64,000 bases of DNA, taken from positions 2,517,501-2,581,500 of the forward strand of contig NZ_CP015506.1 of NCBI RefSeq assembly GCF_000294775.2, read 5' to 3'. Source of the DNA: Cytobacillus oceanisediminis 2691. Lineage in GTDB: Bacteria; Bacillota; Bacilli; Bacillales; Cytobacillaceae. The position numbers were made by a program, and so were the translations under genes. Below the pieces are notes generated by a model. It had not been told where the DNA came from and ran no database searches. It worked only from the letters and a program-made list of their open reading frames with translations. Below are positions 15,731 to 26,286 of this stretch, piece by piece (positions within the stretch are counted from its first letter, which is position 1; every line of letters starts with the position of its first letter).

Positions 15731-17215
15731 ATGAGTCAGCTAACTGCAGGTTTAAAAGAAAAGGTGGAAAAGTTTTTAAGCGGAAAGAAGAAATTATATA
15801 TTAATGGTGAATTTGTTGAAAGCAAATCACAGAAAACGTTTGATACGTATAACCCGGCTACAGGGGAAGTTCTTGCTTCTGTTTTTGAAGCCGGTGCAGA
15901 AGATATTGATCTTGCAGTAAAAGCAGCCCGAAAGGCTTTTGATGAAGGCAAATGGTCAAAAATGAGCGCCTCTAAGCGCAGCCGCCTGATGTATAAGCTT
16001 GCTGATCTTATGGAAGAAAACAGTGAAGAATTAGCACAGCTTGAGACGTTGGATAATGGTAAGCCGATTCGTGAAACAACTAATGCCGATATTCCTCTGG
16101 CTGTTGAACATATGCGCTATTATGCAGGCTGGTCTACGAAGATTGTCGGCCAGACTATTCCTGTCAGCGGGCCATTCTTCAACTATACTCGCCATGAGGC
16201 AGTTGGTGTGGTGGGACAAATCATCCCTTGGAACTTCCCTCTTCTTATGGCAATGTGGAAGCTGGGTGCTGCCCTTGCAACAGGATGTACGGTTGTTCTT
16301 AAGCCAGCAGAGCAAACACCTCTTTCTGCTCTATATCTTGCTGAACTAATGGATGAAGCCGGCTTCCCTCCAGGGGTTGTCAATATTGTACCAGGTTTCG
16401 GAGAAACAGCTGGCCAGCCGCTTGTCGATCATCCCTTAGTAGATAAAATAGCGTTTACTGGTTCTACTGAAGTAGGCAAACTGATTATGTCCAATGCTTC
16501 AAAAACCTTAAAGCGCGTTACGCTTGAGCTTGGCGGTAAGTCTCCAAATATCATTCTGCCAGACGCTGATTTATCAAAGGCTATTCCAGGAGCTCTGAAC
16601 GGTGTTATGTTCAACCAGGGTCAGGTGTGCTGTGCCGGCTCCCGTGTTTTCATACAAAAAAAGCAGTTTGATAATGTTGTAGCTGACATGGCTTCACATG
16701 CCAAAAAAATTAAACAAGGTGCCGGTATTCATGCTGACACAGAAATTGGCCCGCTTGTTTCTGCTGAGCAGCAAAACCGCGTTCTTGGGTACATTGAAAA
16801 AGGCCTTAGCGAAGGTGCCCAGCTTGTAGCAGGAGGCGACAAACCGCAAGAGCAAGGTTACTTCGTCTCCCCTACTATTTTTGCTGATGTTCGTGACGAA
16901 ATGACGATTGCGAAGGAAGAAATATTCGGACCGGTTATTTCGGCCATGCCTTATGATGACTTAGACGAATTAATTAACCGGGCAAATAACAGTGAATATG
17001 GTTTAGCTGCAGGTGTTTGGACTCGTGATGTGGCAAATGCACACTATGTGGCCAACAAACTCCGCGCAGGTACAGTTTGGGTGAACTGCTACAACGCCTT
17101 TGACGCTGCATCTCCATTTGGCGGCTACAAGCAATCCGGAATCGGCCGTGAGATGGGATCATACGCTTTGGAAAACTATACAGAAGTTAAGAGTGTTTGG
17201 ATTTCAATGAAATAA
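15731..17215 (+). CDS. dhaS: NAD(P)-dependent aldehyde dehydrogenase, DhaS-like
   Basis: 494 residues, full length for the ALDH superfamily. IPWNFPLLM and a [10 protein letters not shown] segment form the cofactor site. The general base is Glu266 (LELGGKSP), the nucleophile probably Cys300 (GQVCCAGSR), and EEIFGPV and [10 protein letters not shown] are conserved. The sequence is very close in wording to B. subtilis DhaS throughout. It oxidises aldehydes to acids in the cytoplasm; the true substrate is uncertain. TAAGGAGG ribosome site. A perfect cre site upstream suggests CcpA control. Confidence 0.93.
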   Translation: MSQLTAGLKEKVEKFLSGKKKLYINGEFVESKSQKTFDTYNPATGEVLASVFEAGAEDIDLAVKAARKAFDEGKWSKMSASKRSRLMYKLADLMEENSEELAQLETLDNGKPIRETTNADIPLAVEHMRYYAGWSTKIVGQTIPVSGPFFNYTRHEAVGVVGQIIPWNFPLLMAMWKLGAALATGCTVVLKPAEQTPLSALYLAELMDEAGFPPGVVNIVPGFGETAGQPLVDHPLVDKIAFTGSTEVGKLIMSNASKTLKRVTLELGGKSPNIILPDADLSKAIPGALNGVMFNQGQVCCAGSRVFIQKKQFDNVVADMASHAKKIKQGAGIHADTEIGPLVSAEQQNRVLGYIEKGLSEGAQLVAGGDKPQEQGYFVSPTIFADVRDEMTIAKEEIFGPVISAMPYDDLDELINRANNSEYGLAAGVWTRDVANAHYVANKLRAGTVWVNCYNAFDAASPFGGYKQSGIGREMGSYALENYTEVKSVWISMK

Positions 17216-17226
17216 TAACCGAACCA

Positions 17227-17259
17227 AAAAAGGAACCTTGCGGGGTTCCTTTTTTTTGT
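17227..17259 (+). terminator. Terminator after dhaS
   Basis: AAAAGGAACC-TTGCGG-GGTTCCTTTTTTTT. Confidence 0.88.
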
Positions 17260-17357
17260 TGCTTCACTTTAATTTCCCCTGTATTAAGAATAAGTTCACA
17301 GATTATCCATAGGAATTTTGATGGATATTATTTATCCTTATATTGGGAGGGGAAATA

Positions 17358-17957
17358 ATGAAAAAAGTTTATATTATATCCGCTATTATTGTAATATTAG
17401 GCATAGCAGCCGGAATTTCTTTTTTTATTATTCGTGATATGACAGCCAAGATTCCTGATCATATTACACTTTTAACCGATGATGAGATGTTATATGACTT
17501 TGCAGAATCGGATAAAAAGCTGAAGCTTGTTGAATTTATTTATACGCACTGTCCGGATATCTGTCCGACTACTACACAAAGGATGAATCTGCTGAAAGGT
17601 GATCTTAGCAAAGAGGGTGTTTTTGGGGAGAAGGTTCAATTCATTACTGTAACGATCGACCCCTATAGAGACACCGCAGAGGTCCTTCGAAAATATAGAA
17701 ATACCTTTGAAATCGAAAATGATGGGGATTGGGTCTTTCTTACTGCAGAGCCTGATAAACTGAAAAAAGATCAGTCTGAAATTCAGGAGCTCGCTAACAC
17801 GTTTCAATTTCAATACCGTGATCCCGGTGATGGTTTCTACGTTCATAGCACCTTTGTCTATTTGCTTGACGAAAATAATAAGTTTATTAAGAAGTTCCCA
17901 ATGGGAGAAGATTTTGATAAGAATGATGTTTTCAATAAGATTATGAAGCAAATATAA
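17358..17957 (+). CDS. SCO1/SenC-family copper chaperone
   Basis: 199 residues. An N-terminal membrane anchor (about 4-25) is followed by a thioredoxin-like domain with CPDICP (the CxxxC copper ligands) and a downstream VHSTFVYLLD supplying the His ligand. The protein should sit on the outer face and deliver copper to the CuA site of cytochrome c oxidase, like B. subtilis YpmQ/BsSCO. The ATG is 5 nt after GGGAGGGG; the upstream in-frame TTG lies at the ribosome site and was rejected. Confidence 0.9.
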   Translation: MKKVYIISAIIVILGIAAGISFFIIRDMTAKIPDHITLLTDDEMLYDFAESDKKLKLVEFIYTHCPDICPTTTQRMNLLKGDLSKEGVFGEKVQFITVTIDPYRDTAEVLRKYRNTFEIENDGDWVFLTAEPDKLKKDQSEIQELANTFQFQYRDPGDGFYVHSTFVYLLDENNKFIKKFPMGEDFDKNDVFNKIMKQI

Positions 17958-17959
17958 TA

Positions 17960-17994
17960 AAAAAGTGGCGGACTCTGGATCCGCCACTTTTTTA
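17960..17994. terminator. Bidirectional terminator
   Basis: AAAAAAGTGGCGGA-CTCTGGA-TCCGCCACTTTTTT: a perfect stem with A and T runs, between the convergent SCO gene and the small gene at 17997-18131. Confidence 0.9.
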
Positions 17995-17996
17995 AC

Positions 17997-18131
17997 CTAA
18001 TTCGCAGAAGAAGATAAATTTTTGTTTTGGTTAATGAGTATTAAAGTTTTTGATCTTGGCTTTGAAAAGCTTACTTTAATACCGGATTTCTTTAATCTGT
18101 TTACCAAATCAACCAGCTGCTTTTTAGCCAT
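17997..18131 (-). CDS. Small basic hypothetical protein
   Basis: 44 residues (MAKKQLVDLVNRLKKSGIKV, then a KPRSKTLILINQ segment). The start was chosen at the ATG following AAAAAGGAGTTTTTCAA. The upstream extension of the frame contains this ribosome site and a non-protein-like hydrophobic run. Lysine/arginine-rich amphipathic helix; family not recognised. Downstream of the penicillin-acylase gene in the same direction. Confidence 0.6.
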   Translation of the reverse strand: MAKKQLVDLVNRLKKSGIKVSFSKPRSKTLILINQNKNLSSSAN

Positions 18132-18235
18132 TTGAAAAACTCCTTTTTCCCTGCCTGTATGATTAATATTGTACATGAAAAATATGAAAAAACTATGAAC
18201 AAAAAGAAACATTTTATGATTTTTGGGAAGCTTTT

Positions 18236-20605
18236 TCAAGGTTTTAATAAAAGTGTATGCTTGGTCCTCTCTTCATTGAGAGCTGTCTTATGATAGTTCC
18301 CTTCTGCCCAGCCGTTCAACTGGTCATGATACCACTGGCTTAGAGGATGTCCTGATTGTCCTGGTCCCACAAGGTGATAGGCAGTATTCATGTTTTGCGT
18401 ATCCATTACAAATCTCCACGAGCCCCCATGATTTACTGTGCCATCTTCTTTATTAGCTGCTGCCTGGACAGTGACTGAGCTTCCTCCAACAGGAATCCGC
18501 CCTTCTCTATTAAACAAGAAGTTTAAAGGTTTTACACTTGAAAGCGGATGGGAAAAGGCTAATTGGTGATAGTCTCCCCATTTCCACTCAGACAGGTTGT
18601 TTCCTTGAAGATCTGCAGCTTTCTTTACGGCTGAACTCAATGATCGTGAAAGGACTTCCTCCAGTCCTCCCTTTTCTTCTATCCAGCGGCTTACCCTGCC
18701 TTTTGCTGCATTTCTCAATAATTCATCCACTGCCTGCTTTTGTCCTTTAAAGAGCTTCCTCATTTCTGGTGTTATCTCATCTTCAAAAAGAACATCGGAT
18801 ATGCTTTTCATCCAAAGATTGAAAATGAGAGGGGCTGCTCCATCTTTGCTGTCGTTATAATCCCATTTACTCAGGGCGGATAAAGCTTCCTTTTCAAGAT
18901 TGGAAGATGGTTCTCTAATTTCAGACAGGAAAATGGGTATAAATTCCTCGGCCTGCAGGTTTTTCTGATCCATCTGCAGAGACATCATGTCTTCTGCTGT
19001 AAGTTCATCCTTGCTTTTCAGGAATTCCTGGATGCGCATTTGCCTATACGGCTGTGCCCAATCATGACTTATATGGTAAGGGTAGCTGTCATCCATAACC
19101 TTATTGTTTGCAGTTGAGATGTATCCTTCTCTTGGATTAATCGCTTTTGGCAGTTGATCATAAGGTATATAGCTTTCCCAGCCGTATTCATCCGACCAGC
19201 CAGGTACTGGCAGTAGCCCGTCTCCTTTCTTTCTGATGGGGATTTTACCGTTTGCTTTATAAGCTATTGTTCCATCTGGCGAGGCAAATACAAAGTTCTG
19301 TGCGGGTGTATGAAATAACTCCAATGCTTCTTCAAATTGATGCCAGTCCGATGATTTATTCATTTTTAGAATGGCTTCCAGTTCTTTTGAAGGTTCAAGG
19401 GCAGTCCATTGCAAAGAAAGAACTGTATCTTTGCCGCTGTCTGCAGCAAATTCCGAAATTACAGGTCCGTGGCGTGTAATCGTTACTTGATAGCTAATTG
19501 TCTCCTTGTCTTTTACCTTAATTGGTTCTTCAATTATTTCTGCCTTTTCCCATTTTTCATTGAATAGAAACTCATTTTTATTGGCAGGATTCCTTTTTTC
19601 AATATACAAATCCTGGACATCTGGTCCTGTATTGGTTACTCCCCATGCAATGTTCTCATTGTGACCGAGAATAATGCCCGGAATACCGGCAAAAATGACT
19701 CCGCTGACGTTCATCTCCGGGGATTGCAAATGCATCTGATACCAGATGGAAGGTGTGCTGAGTGATAAATGCGGATCATCCGCAAGAATTGGCTTCCCGG
19801 ATGCCGTTTTGCTGCCTGCTGCAGCCCAGTTATTGCTTCCGTTGAATTCCGGTGGAGTGATTGCATTTGCAAAGCTTTCTTCAATATTTAAGTTGTGTTT
19901 TCCTATTATGTAAGGGGCTTCTTCCGGATATGAGGGGAATAATTCATACGCTTTATCTTCCGGAAAATGCTGAAGGAGATAATATCGGAATGCCTGGCTT
20001 TCCCAGTGTCCTCCAAGATCATATGCCATATATTTGCCGATAGTAAGTGAATCCACGGGAGTCCATTCTTCAGGCTTATAGCCAAGTATGGAAAATTCAG
20101 GCGGCCATTTTCCGGTATCTTTCACCTCTTTAATATAAAGATTTACTCCTTCCGCAAACCAGCCTAAAATCTTTTTTGCTTCCGGGGAATATGCTTCATA
20201 GGATGCTTCTGCGGCCCTTCTCAGTCCAAGTGTCCTAAAGTATTTATCATTTTCAACCGCCCCTTCCCCGATCACTTCACTTAATCTGCCAGATGCCTGC
20301 CGCCTGCTTAAATCCATTTGAAATAGGCGATCCTGAGCCTGCACATATCCCTGTGCAATAAAAAGGTCTCGTTCATTATCCGCAAGTATGTGGGGAACGC
20401 CATTGCCGTCGCGATTCACCCTGACATCAGCAGAGATGTATCCAATTTTGATCTCTCCTTCAGTTTTAGGGATTGAGAGCGATAAATAACCAAACATAAC
20501 GAAAAATGCCGCAGCCAATAACACTAATATGATTGCAAAGGTCCATAGTGAATATTTCTTCCACTTTGATTTTGGCTTGAGCTGGACCCCAATATGACCT
20601 CCCAT
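18236..20605 (-). CDS. Penicillin acylase family protein (Ntn hydrolase), membrane-anchored
   Basis: 789 residues. One N-terminal transmembrane segment (about 20-42), then the alpha chain region (DVRVNRDGNGVPHI, YVQAQDRLFQMDLSRRQASG). The autoproteolytic nucleophile is Ser257 in NGSNNWAAAG, followed by the beta chain with DDPHLSLSTPSIWYQ and TNTGPDVQDLY. The family hydrolyses amide bonds of penicillins, cephalosporins or acyl-homoserine lactones; the substrate is not predictable here. Expected to act outside the membrane. GGAAGG ribosome site 7 nt from the ATG. Confidence 0.88.
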   Translation of the reverse strand: MGGHIGVQLKPKSKWKKYSLWTFAIILVLLAAAFFVMFGYLSLSIPKTEGEIKIGYISADVRVNRDGNGVPHILADNERDLFIAQGYVQAQDRLFQMDLSRRQASGRLSEVIGEGAVENDKYFRTLGLRRAAEASYEAYSPEAKKILGWFAEGVNLYIKEVKDTGKWPPEFSILGYKPEEWTPVDSLTIGKYMAYDLGGHWESQAFRYYLLQHFPEDKAYELFPSYPEEAPYIIGKHNLNIEESFANAITPPEFNGSNNWAAAGSKTASGKPILADDPHLSLSTPSIWYQMHLQSPEMNVSGVIFAGIPGIILGHNENIAWGVTNTGPDVQDLYIEKRNPANKNEFLFNEKWEKAEIIEEPIKVKDKETISYQVTITRHGPVISEFAADSGKDTVLSLQWTALEPSKELEAILKMNKSSDWHQFEEALELFHTPAQNFVFASPDGTIAYKANGKIPIRKKGDGLLPVPGWSDEYGWESYIPYDQLPKAINPREGYISTANNKVMDDSYPYHISHDWAQPYRQMRIQEFLKSKDELTAEDMMSLQMDQKNLQAEEFIPIFLSEIREPSSNLEKEALSALSKWDYNDSKDGAAPLIFNLWMKSISDVLFEDEITPEMRKLFKGQKQAVDELLRNAAKGRVSRWIEEKGGLEEVLSRSLSSAVKKAADLQGNNLSEWKWGDYHQLAFSHPLSSVKPLNFLFNREGRIPVGGSSVTVQAAANKEDGTVNHGGSWRFVMDTQNMNTAYHLVGPGQSGHPLSQWYHDQLNGWAEGNYHKTALNEERTKHTLLLKP

Positions 20606-20623
20606 AGAAATCCTTCCTTTATA

Positions 20624-21007
20624 TTATATTTTTACTTCGAACTGTCCGGAAAGCTTCACTTCACCAGCTTCATTTTTAACTGAAACTTCTCCTGTCAGTC
20701 TCTTCTCATCTTTTTCCATTCTCTCCCCTGTCACTTTTCCTTCTATTGTCAGTTTCTCGCCAGGACGCGTCATTTTGCTGAAGCGCACTTTGAACTTTTT
20801 CAGGTTTTTTCTCGGAAACCAATCAGCCAGTGCTTCGCCTGCCATTCCCATAATGAGCATCCCATGGGCAATCACACCGTCCAATCCCGCTTTTTCCCCA
20901 ATCGGTACTACTGTATGAATTGGATTAAAATCCCCGGATGCGCCTGCATACTTGACCAGCTGTGTATGTGTGATCTCGGGTTTATGAATCGCTGTTAATT
21001 CGCTCAT
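20624..21007 (-). CDS. MaoC-family dehydratase subunit (hydratase motif)
   Basis: 127 residues, a single hot-dog domain with YAGASGDFNPIHT (catalytic Asp/His of hydratase 2) and AHGMLIMGMAGEAL. Its ATG shares one base with the TAA of the preceding gene (TAATG), so translation is coupled. Probable catalytic half of a two-subunit (R)-3-hydroxyacyl thioester dehydratase comparable in layout to mycobacterial HadAB. Substrate unknown. Confidence 0.85.
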   Translation of the reverse strand: MSELTAIHKPEITHTQLVKYAGASGDFNPIHTVVPIGEKAGLDGVIAHGMLIMGMAGEALADWFPRKNLKKFKVRFSKMTRPGEKLTIEGKVTGERMEKDEKRLTGEVSVKNEAGEVKLSGQFEVKI

Positions 21008-21453
21008 TATTCTGTTCCCCTTCTTTCGATAATGGTAGATTCCGAATATAGAACCTTGATTCCTTCACTGTTTTTATAATGAATTCCTATAGTGATAAAA
21101 CGCAGATTCCTCTTTTCAAATGCTGAGATTAACTGAGGAGCGGCAGTTATTGTATCGCCGGCGCATAATTCCCCCATATAGCGATATTCCTGTCCTCCGT
21201 GAAGAACCTTAAGCGGGTCAAGGCCGAATAGGCTGATTAGGGTTTCGAAATCCAATCCTCCCCACATCTCTATGGCCGTCGGAAATGTAGGCGGAATGGG
21301 GATGTCACGGTATCCCTCTTTTCTCGCGATGTCCGCATCATAATAAATAGGATTTCTGTCTCCAATTGCCATAGCAAATTCCTTGATTTTCCCCCTCTCA
21401 ATTGTGAAGCGGAAAGGTTTTAGTTTTACATCTTCTTTTAAAAGAGATTCCAT
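21007..21453 (-). CDS. MaoC N-terminal-type dehydratase subunit
   Basis: 148 residues. FTIERGKIKEFAMAIGDRNP, YYD, IPIPPTFPTAIEMWGG and LHGGQEYRY are the blocks of the MaoC_dehydrat_N (FAS1-like dehydratase) fold, which usually partners the catalytic MaoC subunit encoded next. Start placed at the ATG; an in-frame GTG four codons upstream abuts AGAGGAA and is the alternative. First gene of a two-gene unit, with penicillin acylase following after a short gap. Confidence 0.82.
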   Translation of the reverse strand: MESLLKEDVKLKPFRFTIERGKIKEFAMAIGDRNPIYYDADIARKEGYRDIPIPPTFPTAIEMWGGLDFETLISLFGLDPLKVLHGGQEYRYMGELCAGDTITAAPQLISAFEKRNLRFITIGIHYKNSEGIKVLYSESTIIERRGTE

Positions 21454-21603
21454 TACAAAAAGCACTTCCTCTCATCATGTTTATAATCTTTATGTATTCG
21501 ACTTTTACCTTCTGCTTCCTTTTAATTTTCTGAACTTTTAAGAAGACGGCAAATTGCATTATGAAGAATTCGCGATTACGCGCTAAAAGTGGTATACTTT
21601 TAA

Positions 21604-23253
<1,650 letters not shown>

Positions 23254-23255
23254 AC

Positions 23256-23294
23256 AGTAAAAGCAGGAGGAATAACCTCCTGCTTTTAATTTTT
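23256..23294 (+). terminator. Terminator after the ABC-F gene
   Basis: AAAAGCAGGAGG-AATAA-CCTCCTGCTTTT followed by AATTTTT. The convergent yuzL-like stop codon lies just beyond. Confidence 0.85.
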
Positions 23295-23295
23295 G

Positions 23296-23433
23296 TTAAA
23301 AGTCTTGTTTTTTCTTTTTATGGCGTGCAGAAGAAGCTGTTCTGCTGCCCGTTTCCATATTGGTTGTACCTTGACCTTCGATGTTTGGGGAACTTAGTCC
23401 AGCCTTTGAAGGGTCTTTTTTGCGTTTGCTCAT
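23296..23433 (-). CDS. yuzL: YuzL-like small protein
   Basis: 45 residues: MSKRKKDPSKAGLSSPNIEG, then QGTTNMETGSRTASSA and a lysine-rich tail. The DPSKAG start and EGQGTT...ETG...R pattern fits the YuzL family of tiny Bacillus proteins of unknown role. AAGGAGGTGTTTAAC precedes the ATG. Divergent from the ykuS-like gene. Confidence 0.65.
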   Translation of the reverse strand: MSKRKKDPSKAGLSSPNIEGQGTTNMETGSRTASSARHKKKKQDF

Positions 23434-23536
23434 GTTAAACACCTCCTTTCTTACTGTTTCGTGTTATGGCTAATTTTATCCATGGAATAAAAATGGAGTA
23501 CAAAAGCCAATCTAACAAACGGAGGAGGTGTTAACA

Positions 23537-23782
23537 TTGACGAAAAGAGTAGCGGTTGAACAATCCTTAACAAATGTTTCGGAAGCGCTTCGCGAAAAAG
23601 GTTATGAAGTGGTTGATATGAAGACGGCGCATGATGCTGAGAACTGCTCCTGCTGTGTAGTGAGCGGTGTTGATTCAAATGTGATGGGTATGCAGGATGT
23701 TTCTACAAAAGCTTCTGTCATTGAAGCTAGCGGCCTATCGGCTGATGAGGTATGCCGTCAGGTGGAGCAAAGAATGCAATAA
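23537..23782 (+). CDS. ykuS: YkuS-family (UPF0180) protein, TTG start
   Basis: 81 residues. Pattern VEQSLTNVSEALREKGYEVV, CSCCVVSGVDSNVMGMQD, STKASVIEASGLSADEVC is that of UPF0180/YkuS. The start was assigned to TTG because GGAGGAGGTG ends 6 nt upstream and homologues begin at this residue; the in-frame GTG lies inside the ribosome site. Function unknown; cytoplasmic. Confidence 0.85.
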   Translation: MTKRVAVEQSLTNVSEALREKGYEVVDMKTAHDAENCSCCVVSGVDSNVMGMQDVSTKASVIEASGLSADEVCRQVEQRMQ

Positions 23783-23789
23783 AAGATTG

Positions 23790-23826
23790 TCCAAAGACTA
23801 AAGAGAATTTCTTTAGTCTTTTTTCA
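23790..23826 (+). terminator. Terminator after ykuS
   Basis: AAGACTAAAGAGAATTTCTTTAGTCTT followed by TTTT. Confidence 0.85.
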
Positions 23827-23842
23827 TAAAAAAAGACGTGCA

Positions 23843-25012
23843 TTAAACCCGTCTTCTTCTTCTGGCTTTTGCTTTTAGATTTTTCCTTAATATTAGTATA
23901 AAGATTACAAATAAAAATATTATTAAGCCTGCTCTGCCATAGTATCCAGTTGTCTCTTTCCCAGTCTCCTTTTCTGTTTTCAGCTGGCTGGAAACCACTT
24001 CATCCTGTTTGTCTTCCAGAAGCTTTACAGATTGAATGATCCTTCCGTTTTCATTCTTAATCTGCAGCTTTCCTTTTGATGTAATGTCTTCTTCGTAGAT
24101 TCCTTTTGGCAATGTTATGGCTACATTTTCACCGCCAGTTGTATAGGTTTTTCCATCAGAAGGAAAAACGTCAGTGCTGCTCAGTGTCGAGGTTTCAAAG
24201 TTGCTGAACCCATAGTTCAAAAGGTTTTTTGTATCATTATAAATATCCCGCTTGAATTCAGCTTTTAATACAATGGCCGTTAACTTTATTGAATCGTTTT
24301 CGGCAGAAGTGGCGAGGGTCTGCTTAGCTTCATCTACGAAACCGGTTTTTCCCCCTGTCACTCCTTCGAATGGAACCTCACCTTTAAGCATCCTGTGATG
24401 AGTAAAGATGGTGGTGTCCCATGACTTTCCTGCCCACTTCATTTCCTTTGTTCCGTAGATTTCTCGGAAGGTCTCATTTTTCAGGGCGTAATTAGTTAAT
24501 TTTGCAAGGTCCCCTGCCGTTGTATAGTGGTTTTCATCAAACAAACCGTGAGGATTAACAAAGTGAGTATTTTTTAAGCCTGCACTCTCTTCAAGATAGT
24601 GATTAAGGTTCTCTGAGAATGCTTTCATATTGCCGTCCAGATGCTCAGCAATGCTCCAGGCAGCATCATTTCCTGAATTAATCAGCATTCCCTGAACGAG
24701 TTTTATTAAAGGCACTTTTTCTCCTTCCTCCAAATAAACTCGTGTTCCTTCAACCTCTGCTGCTTTTTTGCTTATAGTTGCTATGTCCTTTAAGTCTCCA
24801 TTTTCAATGGCATATATGGCAGTTGCTATTTTCGTCAAACTGGCCGGGTACATCTTTTTATCCGCATTTTTTGCATACAGAACTGCACCTGATTCAGAAT
24901 CTGTTACAATTGCGGCTTCACTGATAATTGCAGGGTCTTTTGGTTCCTCTGCTGCTGCATATGCAGTTGGAAAACTGAATAAAAGCAGGATGAATACAAG
25001 CAATTTCTTCAT
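23843..25012 (-). CDS. D-alanyl-D-alanine carboxypeptidase, S11 family (DacF-like)
   Basis: 389 residues. Signal peptide 1-20, then an S11 penicillin-binding fold with SxxK at Ser58-Lys61 (ASLTK), SGND and GGKTGF. A C-terminal beta domain follows, and then a membrane helix (about 362-380) and an Arg-rich tail, RRRRRV. The C-terminal anchor is a true transmembrane helix rather than the usual amphipathic one. It trims the terminal D-Ala of peptidoglycan stem peptides outside the membrane. DacF in Bacillus is sporulation-associated, but the context here does not show that. The ribosome site GGATG is weak. Confidence 0.88.
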   Translation of the reverse strand: MKKLLVFILLLFSFPTAYAAAEEPKDPAIISEAAIVTDSESGAVLYAKNADKKMYPASLTKIATAIYAIENGDLKDIATISKKAAEVEGTRVYLEEGEKVPLIKLVQGMLINSGNDAAWSIAEHLDGNMKAFSENLNHYLEESAGLKNTHFVNPHGLFDENHYTTAGDLAKLTNYALKNETFREIYGTKEMKWAGKSWDTTIFTHHRMLKGEVPFEGVTGGKTGFVDEAKQTLATSAENDSIKLTAIVLKAEFKRDIYNDTKNLLNYGFSNFETSTLSSTDVFPSDGKTYTTGGENVAITLPKGIYEEDITSKGKLQIKNENGRIIQSVKLLEDKQDEVVSSQLKTEKETGKETTGYYGRAGLIIFLFVIFILILRKNLKAKARRRRRV

Positions 25013-25202
25013 GAATACACATCCAATTCAAACCGATAATCATTACTGATTGTACCAGACAATTCATGCATACTTATATGGTGTTTATCAATTGTTACAT
25101 AATTGAAAATTTAATGCCGTAATTTGAGAAGATTGATAATGAAAGGAAATGACCTGCTTTTATCTTTTCCAAAACAACAAGAACTTAAAATTTTGAAAAA
25201 CA

Positions 25203-25231
25203 AAAAAGCAATCCAATTGGACTGCTTTTTA
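25203..25231 (-). terminator. Terminator after the glycine-rich-domain-like gene
   Basis: On the minus strand, AAAAAGCAGTCC-AATT-GGATTGCTTTTTTG: a stem with one G-T pair. Confidence 0.8.
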
Positions 25232-26185
25232 GCTAGAGCATCCGCCTCCGCAGCTCGAACAGCTGGAGCCGCCTGAATCATGTCCTCCTCCTGAATCATG
25301 ATCACTATGGCTGCTGCAAGAGAAGCCGGAGCAGTAAACCATTCCGGAAGCACTGTCTTTTGCGAGTTCGGGGGGAAGAAGTTCGTTCATATTGTCCTCG
25401 AACCCATCTGGTTCATAAACCGAAAAATACACGGCTGGAAACAACAGATAGGAATATTGGCTGACAGATGCGGGCTTCGTAAATTCCAGCGCCTTCTTCC
25501 CAAGCTTCATTGATTCTGATTCAGAAATTTCATGCTTCAGTTTTTCTATCATTTTCTTTTTCAGTTCAAGCCAATCATTTCCTGCCCTGAAATACTTATT
25601 TAACAGTTCAGTCTCATTCATGCTTCTAAAATCATCAAGTATTTCCTTTTTAATCGGATTTTGCAAAAAGCTTCCCCAAATTCTTCTGCTATTATGGCCT
25701 GCTTCAAAAAGACTTAAATACACCCAGTCAAAAAAAGCCCTTTCACCTGGTATAGGGGTGCTGTCCATATTTGGGGAATGGTGCAGGTATTCACCAAAGA
25801 AGTTTTTTGAAAAATGCTCATAATCACGGGTGAACATGAGCATTTCATGCCAAATATCATCCGCTTTACTGCTGAACATAGGCACTGTTTTCAGTATGGC
25901 ATTCATCACAAAATATCTTTTTAGTTCAAAAAATGTCCAATCATATGCGTAGTCTTTCCATTTGGGGTGCTCCCTCAGTACACGATTTTTTATATTCTCC
26001 CTGTACCCTTCAGGTAATGATTTTTCTAAATTTCGAATCATTGGAAGATAGTCGTCGGACTGAATTCCCAAATGTTCAGGAAATGGCTCATCTTTAATAA
26101 ATGGATCTCTTTTCGAACCAGTAACTATAACTTTAATGAAAATGGCAGCAAAAATCACACCAAAAATAAACAAAAATATTTCCAT
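25229..26185 (-). CDS. Membrane-anchored glycine-rich-domain-like protein with Cys/Gly/Ser tail
   Basis: 318 residues. One N-terminal membrane helix (about 3-20) is followed by a soluble region with ADDIWHEMLMFTRDYEHFSK and FFGEYLHHSP. That resembles the repeated W-H-x-H/TRDY-FF motif of glycine-rich domain proteins (DUF1399-like). The last ~45 residues are Ser/Gly/His/Cys rich with an SCSSCGGGCSS terminus containing several Cys and His, suggesting metal binding or disulfides. Strong GGGGGAGG ribosome site. No function is established. Confidence 0.7.
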   Translation of the reverse strand: MEIFLFIFGVIFAAIFIKVIVTGSKRDPFIKDEPFPEHLGIQSDDYLPMIRNLEKSLPEGYRENIKNRVLREHPKWKDYAYDWTFFELKRYFVMNAILKTVPMFSSKADDIWHEMLMFTRDYEHFSKNFFGEYLHHSPNMDSTPIPGERAFFDWVYLSLFEAGHNSRRIWGSFLQNPIKKEILDDFRSMNETELLNKYFRAGNDWLELKKKMIEKLKHEISESESMKLGKKALEFTKPASVSQYSYLLFPAVYFSVYEPDGFEDNMNELLPPELAKDSASGMVYCSGFSCSSHSDHDSGGGHDSGGSSCSSCGGGCSS

Positions 26186-26259
26186 AGAACCTCCCCCAAT
26201 CTATATATATGTTTCAATTATATATGAAATTTACAATATTTAGCAGGGGTAGTTTTCAA

Positions 26260-26285
26260 AAAAAACCGCCAAATAAGGCGGGATA
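26260..26285 (-). terminator. Terminator after nrnB
   Basis: On the minus strand, ATCCCGCC-TTATTT-GGCGGTTTTTTTT. Confidence 0.8.
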
Positions 26286-26286
26286 G

